This document shows, in pieces, positions 60,102 through 64,000 of a DNA stretch of 64,000 nt. Positions within the stretch are counted from its first letter, which is position 1; each line of letters starts with the position of its first letter. This DNA comes from Gallaecimonas xiamenensis 3-C-1 (lineage in GTDB: Bacteria > Pseudomonadota > Gammaproteobacteria > Enterobacterales > Gallaecimonadaceae), in the NCBI RefSeq assembly GCF_000299915.1, contig NZ_AMRI01000023.1, positions 1-64,000 of the forward strand, written 5' to 3'. A model generated the notes under the pieces. It had not been told where the DNA came from and searched no databases. It worked only from the letters and a program-made list of their open reading frames with translations. The position numbers and the translations under genes are program-made.

Positions 60102-61537
60102 CAGCGCAGCAACAACCGGTAAAGCCAGCGCAGCAAACCCAGCCGGTAAGGCGGGTAGATAAGGCTGCTGCTGGACAGTCGCCCCTTTTGCAGCACCGGC
60201 CTTGTCTTGGAAAAGGTCAGTACCCCTTCGCGGCCATGGTAATGGCCCATGCCGGAGGGGCCTATGCCGCCAAAGGGCAGATCACCGGCCGCCACATGCA
60301 GCAGGGTGTCGTTGATGCAGACCCCACCGGCGTGGACCTGCTGCAACAACCGCTCCTGGGTCTTGCGGTGAAAGCTGAAGGGGTAGAAGGCCAAGGGCTT
60401 GGGCCGGCTTTTGATGAACTCCACCGCCTGGTCCAGGTTGTCGTACTGGATAACCGGCAGCAGCGGCCCAAAGATCTCATCGCGCATCAGGGCCAGGTCC
60501 TGGGGCGGGTCCAGCACCAGATGCAGGCCGAGGCGGCGCCTGCCATCCTGGCGCCCAGGGGTACTCTGGCTGACAGCAAGGCCGCGCTGGGCCACCTCGT
60601 CCAGGTAACCACACAGTCGGCTGTACTGGCCGCTGTTGATGATGGACGAATAATCCGGACTGTCTTGCCAGTTGGGGTAACGCTTGGCAAAGCCGGCCTG
60701 CATCTTGTCGATAAAGGCCTGCCCCTGGCCCTTGGGCACCAGCACATAGTCCGGGGCCACGCAGGTTTGGCCGGCGTTGAAGCATTTGCCGAACAGGATG
60801 CGTTCCACCGCCAGGTCCAAAGGCATGTCCGGGGCAATAAGGGCCGGGGACTTACCCCCCAGCTCCAGGGTCACCGGCGTCAGGTTTTCGGCGGCGGCCC
60901 GCATCACCAGGTGGCCAACGGCGGTAGAACCGGTAAAGAGCAGGTGGTCAAAGGGCAGGCGCGAGAAGGCGGCCGCCACCTTGGCGTCCCCTTCCACCAC
61001 CTGCAGCACCTTGGGTGAAAAGTACTGTCCCACCAGCTTTGCCAACAGCGCCGATGTCCTGGGGGTGTGCTCCGACGCCTTGATAAGGGCCCTGTTGCCG
61101 GCAGCCAGGGCAGCGGTGACAGGCCCTATGGCCAGGAACAAGGGGTAGTTCCAGGGCACCATGATGCCCACGACACCCAGGGGGTGGTAATCGACCCAGG
61201 CCTTGGCCGGCCACAAGGACAAACCCACCTGGCGCCTTTCACTCTGCAGCCAGAGCCGCATCTGCTTGAGGTGGTGATTGATGCCCTCCACCGCCGGCAT
61301 CAGCTCCCCCAGGTAGCTTTCCTGGCGGGCCCGGCCGCCAAAATCCTGGTCAATGGCGTTGGCCAGGGCGTCCTGGTTGTCCAGCAGCATGGCCTTTAGG
61401 GTACCCAGCCACTGGCGCCTTGTTTTAAAGGACGGCAGGGGATCGGCGTCGAAGCCGCTTCGGGCCTGTGCCAACATGGCCTGCAGCGCCTGGGAGTCTT
61501 CCTGTGCCTTGGGAAAGGCTGCTACTTTGCCGGACAT
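60101..61537 (-). CDS. Coniferyl-aldehyde-type dehydrogenase
   Basis: The protein has about 478 residues from the ATG at 61537 (an ATG at 61540 adjoins it; GAGGTG upstream). It has the ALDH signatures: MVPWNYPLFLAIGPVTAALAAGN, LFTGSTAVG, general-base Glu LELGGKSPALI and nucleophile Cys FNAGQTCVAPDYVL. The short C-terminus with a Leu/Arg-rich end (RLGLLRWLYRLLLR) could bind the membrane, as in class 3-type ALDHs. It oxidises aldehydes, NAD(P)-dependent. It is first in the operon with the GMC dehydrogenase, giving an alcohol-aldehyde-acid path. Confidence 0.9.
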   Translation of the reverse strand: MSGKVAAFPKAQEDSQALQAMLAQARSGFDADPLPSFKTRRQWLGTLKAMLLDNQDALANAIDQDFGGRARQESYLGELMPAVEGINHHLKQMRLWLQSERRQVGLSLWPAKAWVDYHPLGVVGIMVPWNYPLFLAIGPVTAALAAGNRALIKASEHTPRTSALLAKLVGQYFSPKVLQVVEGDAKVAAAFSRLPFDHLLFTGSTAVGHLVMRAAAENLTPVTLELGGKSPALIAPDMPLDLAVERILFGKCFNAGQTCVAPDYVLVPKGQGQAFIDKMQAGFAKRYPNWQDSPDYSSIINSGQYSRLCGYLDEVAQRGLAVSQSTPGRQDGRRRLGLHLVLDPPQDLALMRDEIFGPLLPVIQYDNLDQAVEFIKSRPKPLAFYPFSFHRKTQERLLQQVHAGGVCINDTLLHVAAGDLPFGGIGPSGMGHYHGREGVLTFSKTRPVLQKGRLSSSSLIYPPYRLGLLRWLYRLLLR

Positions 61538-61608
61538 CATCACCTCGTTAACTGACCAACAGTCACTAGCTTGAAAATAATCCAAAGGCGCCCTAAACGA
61601 AAGCCCCT

Positions 61609-62025
61609 TTAAAAGCCTCCCGGACCTCCTAGCTCTGCATCGAACAGCCGCTCGGAGAAGCGACCAAGGCAGCACTCATCCTCGGTCAGCAGGCAGGGCA
61701 CCAGATACAGCCTGTCTTGTTCGACCCAGTAGATGGCGTTTTGCTCCAAGCGTAACCCCAGTTCCACCGCCCTGGTCTTGGCCATCACCACGGCCCAGGA
61801 CTTTTCCCTGTGCTTTAGGTCAGGGGAACAGCCCCACAGGGGCAAGGGGTGGAAGCCGGCCCCCAGCAGTTCCGCCTCCAGGCGCTGGTCCCGGTAGTGA
61901 TTGGCCTCTTCCCCCAGGGCTTTTCCCCTGGGGTTGTGGGCGGTCACTATGGCGAAGGCCAAGCGCCTGGACGGGGTTTTAGGCATCAGAAACACTGTGT
62001 TTTGATATAACTGCCACAGCTCCAT
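61609..62025 (-). CDS. DUF3293 protein
   Basis: The 138-residue protein starts ELWQLYQNTVFLMPKTPSRRLAFAIVTAHNPRGKALGEEANHYRDQRLEAEL, the DUF3293 pattern, followed by GFHPLPLWGCSPDLKHREKSWAVV. It is soluble and of unknown role. It lies between the aldehyde-dehydrogenase operon and arcA. Confidence 0.75.
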   Translation of the reverse strand: MELWQLYQNTVFLMPKTPSRRLAFAIVTAHNPRGKALGEEANHYRDQRLEAELLGAGFHPLPLWGCSPDLKHREKSWAVVMAKTRAVELGLRLEQNAIYWVEQDRLYLVPCLLTEDECCLGRFSERLFDAELGGPGGF

Positions 62026-62341
62026 GGGTACCTCCGCCTGGGCTCTCCATTTATTTTAGGCGCGCAAACGTTTTTTACGCTTAGGGGTCAGCTTGTTAGG
62101 TTGCTGTTACATGACGTATACTTCACCGCCCCACAGCAAGGATAAAAACTGAACAGTCTTTGGGCGTTAGGGCGTTCGGCAGTGCCGGCTGAACTTTCTT
62201 CTCTAGGTAGAGCCCAAGTTATCGGTTGTCAGTGCCGATTTAAGGGATTGTCAGTCCTTCGTTGCTAGAATCTCTGTATGCACGATAGTCCTTGCCAATA
62301 TCGTTGATGCGAATTTTAAAGCCCTGAAATTAGGTAAGCCC
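62026..62341. other. Divergent region between DUF3293 and arcA, 316 bases
   Basis: No ORF is supported. It holds the arcA leader, with a candidate promoter (listed separately), an 8-bp direct repeat TTGTCAGT at 62226 and 62248 (22 bases apart), and a PurR-like core GCAAACGTTT at 62064. A long leader with several promoters is known for arcA in E. coli. Confidence 0.5.
62262..62289 (+). promoter_or_regulatory. Candidate arcA promoter
   Basis: TTGCTA (62262-62267) and GATAGT (62284-62289) are 16 bases apart, each matching 4 of 6 sigma-70 consensus positions. They lie about 55 bases before the arcA ATG. Weak by sequence alone. Confidence 0.3.
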
Positions 62342-63067
62342 ATGCAAACCCCTCATATCCTCATTGTTGAAGACGAAACGGTAACTCGCACTACCCTTAA
62401 AAGCCTGTTCGAAGCCGAAGGCTACGCGGTAGTGGAAGCCAGTGACGGCGCCGAGATGCATGATGTATTGGCCAACCACCCTATCGATCTGGTGATCATG
62501 GACATCAACCTGCCAGGTAAGAACGGCCTGTTGCTGGCCCGCGAGATCCGCGAAAAAAAGGATATGGGTCTGATCTTCCTGACCGGCCGCGACAATGAAG
62601 TAGACAAGATCCTCGGCCTGGAAATTGGTGCCGACGACTACATCACCAAGCCATTCAACCCCCGCGAACTCACCATCCGCGCCCGCAACTTGCTGGGCCG
62701 TACCCTCTCTTCCACCAAACCCGAAGAGCAGTCCGAAGTTGAACGCTACAAGTTCAACCACTGGGTGCTGGAAGTGAACAGCCGTTCCCTGGTGAGCCCC
62801 AAAGGGGAAAGCTTCAAACTGCCGCGCAGCGAATTCCGCGCCCTGCAGTTCTTTATTGAAAACCCCGGTAAGATCCTGACCCGTGCCGAGCTGCTCAAGC
62901 AGATGACCGGCCGCGAGCTCAAGCCCCACGACCGTACCGTGGACGTGACCATCCGCCGTATCCGCAAGCACTTCGAGTCCGTGCCGGAGACACCGGAGAT
63001 CATCGCCACCATCCACGGCGAAGGCTACCGTTTCTGTGGCGACATCGAAGCCACCGAAACCGCCTGA
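62342..63067 (+). CDS. arcA: Redox response regulator ArcA
   Basis: The 241-residue protein starts [29 protein letters not shown], nearly as in enteric ArcA. It has receiver Asp54 ([13 protein letters not shown]), [14 protein letters not shown], and a winged-helix domain with [14 protein letters not shown] and [11 protein letters not shown]. It represses or activates respiratory genes when phosphorylated by ArcB under low oxygen. It ends at a strong terminator facing arcB, whose 3' end is 68 bases away. Confidence 0.95.
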   Translation: MQTPHILIVEDETVTRTTLKSLFEAEGYAVVEASDGAEMHDVLANHPIDLVIMDINLPGKNGLLLAREIREKKDMGLIFLTGRDNEVDKILGLEIGADDYITKPFNPRELTIRARNLLGRTLSSTKPEEQSEVERYKFNHWVLEVNSRSLVSPKGESFKLPRSEFRALQFFIENPGKILTRAELLKQMTGRELKPHDRTVDVTIRRIRKHFESVPETPEIIATIHGEGYRFCGDIEATETA

Positions 63068-63068
63068 T

Positions 63069-63096
63069 AAAAAAGCCGGCATCCGCCGGCTTTTTT
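63069..63096. terminator. Bidirectional terminator between arcA and arcB
   Basis: AAAAAAGCCGGC / GCCGGCTTTTTT with an ATCC loop. A second hairpin, ACCGGCC / GGCCGGT followed by GTTTTTG, lies at 63107-63130, so the two genes have stacked stops. Confidence 0.9.
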
Positions 63097-63134
63097 GTGT
63101 CTGCGCACCGGCCTTTTGGCCGGTGTTTTTGTCT

Positions 63135-64000
63135 CTAGCTGCGGCTTTGCAGCCAGTCGCAGAGCAGAGCCAGGTCCGACTGCCAGTTGTCGAGGATCTC
63201 GTCCAGCCAGTCCTGGATGTTCTCGTCCCAGGCCGGGGCGTCCCCGTGCTGGGCGTGGTTGGCCAGCTGCTGGATACGCTTAAGGCCAATGGCGGCGGCG
63301 GCCCCCTTGATCTTGTGGGCCATCTCGCAGGCTTCCTGCTTGTCGCCGGCCATCAGGTTGGACTCCAGCACCTTGAGGTAGTCCGGCATCTGCTGAGCAA
63401 AAAGGTCGGCGGACTGGAGCATGATCTTGGCCCCCACCGCCTCCACGAACTGGCCGAGGATGTCGGTGTCCAGAAGTTTGTCCTCGTCTTCCTCGGCAAC
63501 CCTGCTGGCCAGCAGCGCCCCCGGCTCGCCGTAGAATTCCTCGATGATGGCGGTGACCGAGGCCACCGACAATGGCTTGGAGATGGCGTCGTCCATGCCG
63601 TTTTCCAGGTACTGGTCCTTGTCTTTGATGACGTTGGCGGTCAGGGCCACTATGGGCAGCTCGGCAAACTGGGGCTGCTCACGCAGGGCGCAGGCCACCT
63701 CGAAGCCGGTCATGTCCGGCAGCTGGATATCCAGCAGCACCAGGTCGAAAAGGTGCCCCTGGCAGGCGGTGAGGGCTGCCTGCCCATACATGGCCACCGT
63801 CACCTTGTGGCCCAGCTTTTCCAGCAGGGCCCTGGCCACGGTGACATTCAGCTCGATGTCTTCCACCAGCAGGATATCCAGGCTGCGCTTGGCGCTGCCC
63901 GGCTCCGCTGCGGCTTGCTGCTGCTCGCAAAGGGGCAACGGCAGCACCAGGGCGAAAACCGAGCCCTTGCCTTCCCTTGAACTCACTTCCAGCTTGCCAC
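63135..64000 (-). CDS. arcB: ArcB-type hybrid sensor kinase, C-terminal part
   Basis: This is the C-terminal part of a hybrid kinase, open at the window edge. It begins inside the ATPase domain (G-box tail GKLEVSSREGKGSVFALVLPL), followed by a receiver domain (LDILLVEDIELNVTVARALLEKLGHKV, phospho-Asp in LVLLDIQLPDMTGFEV, ISKPLS) and an HPt domain with the phospho-His in AHKIKGAAAAIG. This is the ArcB order H-D-H. It should phosphorylate ArcA from quinone redox input. The convergent arcA gene supports the name. Confidence 0.9.
   Translation of the reverse strand, partial: GKLEVSSREGKGSVFALVLPLPLCEQQQAAAEPGSAKRSLDILLVEDIELNVTVARALLEKLGHKVTVAMYGQAALTACQGHLFDLVLLDIQLPDMTGFEVACALREQPQFAELPIVALTANVIKDKDQYLENGMDDAISKPLSVASVTAIIEEFYGEPGALLASRVAEEDEDKLLDTDILGQFVEAVGAKIMLQSADLFAQQMPDYLKVLESNLMAGDKQEACEMAHKIKGAAAAIGLKRIQQLANHAQHGDAPAWDENIQDWLDEILDNWQSDLALLCDWLQSRS

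Noticed and set aside
62064..62073. PurR-like core GCAAACGTTT upstream of the DUF3293 gene
   Set aside because: The flanks do not match PurR and neither neighbour has a purine role; listed only as part of the intergenic description.

Overview
The window is a stretch of chromosome from a free-living gammaproteobacterium with high G+C content. It is densely packed with genes. ArcA facing an ArcB-type hybrid kinase, PstSCAB behind a Pho box, CsdA/CsdE/TcdA, TrhP/YfhL, QseBC/YgiW, Gpt, DinB with a LexA box and HexR-type operators all point to Gammaproteobacteria. A marine, Gallaecimonas-like or related lineage is my guess and is not proven. I see no tRNA, rRNA, insertion sequence, prophage or CRISPR array, so this looks like core and near-core chromosome.

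Layout. 0-4 kb: a small lipoprotein, two methyltransferases, an Mpo1-like membrane protein, an HExxH protein and a DUF2071 protein coupled to a 45-residue membrane peptide. 4-6.4 kb: a QseBC-like two-component system with YgiW. 6.4-11.4 kb: YegS lipid kinase, an HDOD protein, TrhP with its ferredoxin, and a YjiH-type membrane protein. 11.5-18.6 kb: a SYLF lipoprotein, then a tightly overlapped operon of a large surface-type lipoprotein, a TonB-dependent receptor and a di-haem peroxidase behind tandem Fur-like boxes. 18.7-23 kb: an Aer-like chemoreceptor, a HAD phosphatase, and a purine permease with gpt behind a PurR-like site. 23-26.8 kb: pstSCAB. 26.8-27.3 kb: a 40-residue ORF with its own terminator and two matched HexR-type operators. 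27.3-33.5 kb: an M17 aminopeptidase, a Fur-boxed PepSY operon, SOS-controlled dinB and a CoA transferase.

33.7-39.4 kb: a Tsx/OmpK-like porin, then a CueR-type promoter driving copA, a methyltransferase and a membrane-anchored cupredoxin, followed by TspO and a DUF4272 protein. 39.4-44.5 kb: a second TonB receptor, a Met-rich EF-hand protein with 39-bp repeats, a patatin, and DUF2059 and CPCC proteins. 44.5-47 kb: an ECF42-type sigma factor with its YciI/DGPF targets and a visible target promoter. 47-54.4 kb: a PAS-GGDEF protein, csdA-csdE, an AraC regulator with a DMT exporter, tcdA and a thiolase. 54.4-61.5 kb: a CBS-PAS-GGDEF-EAL protein, and an operon of aldehyde dehydrogenase, GMC-oxidase small and large subunits and an HD-GYP phosphodiesterase. 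61.6-64 kb: a DUF3293 protein, arcA and the C-terminal part of arcB, which runs off the window.

Themes that tie the window together are metal handling (Fur, CueR and Met-rich proteins), c-di-GMP turnover (three large proteins), redox sensing, and several regulatory sites clear enough to read by eye. The least explained items are the HexR-flanked 40-residue ORF and the lipoprotein/TonB-receptor/di-haem-peroxidase operon.
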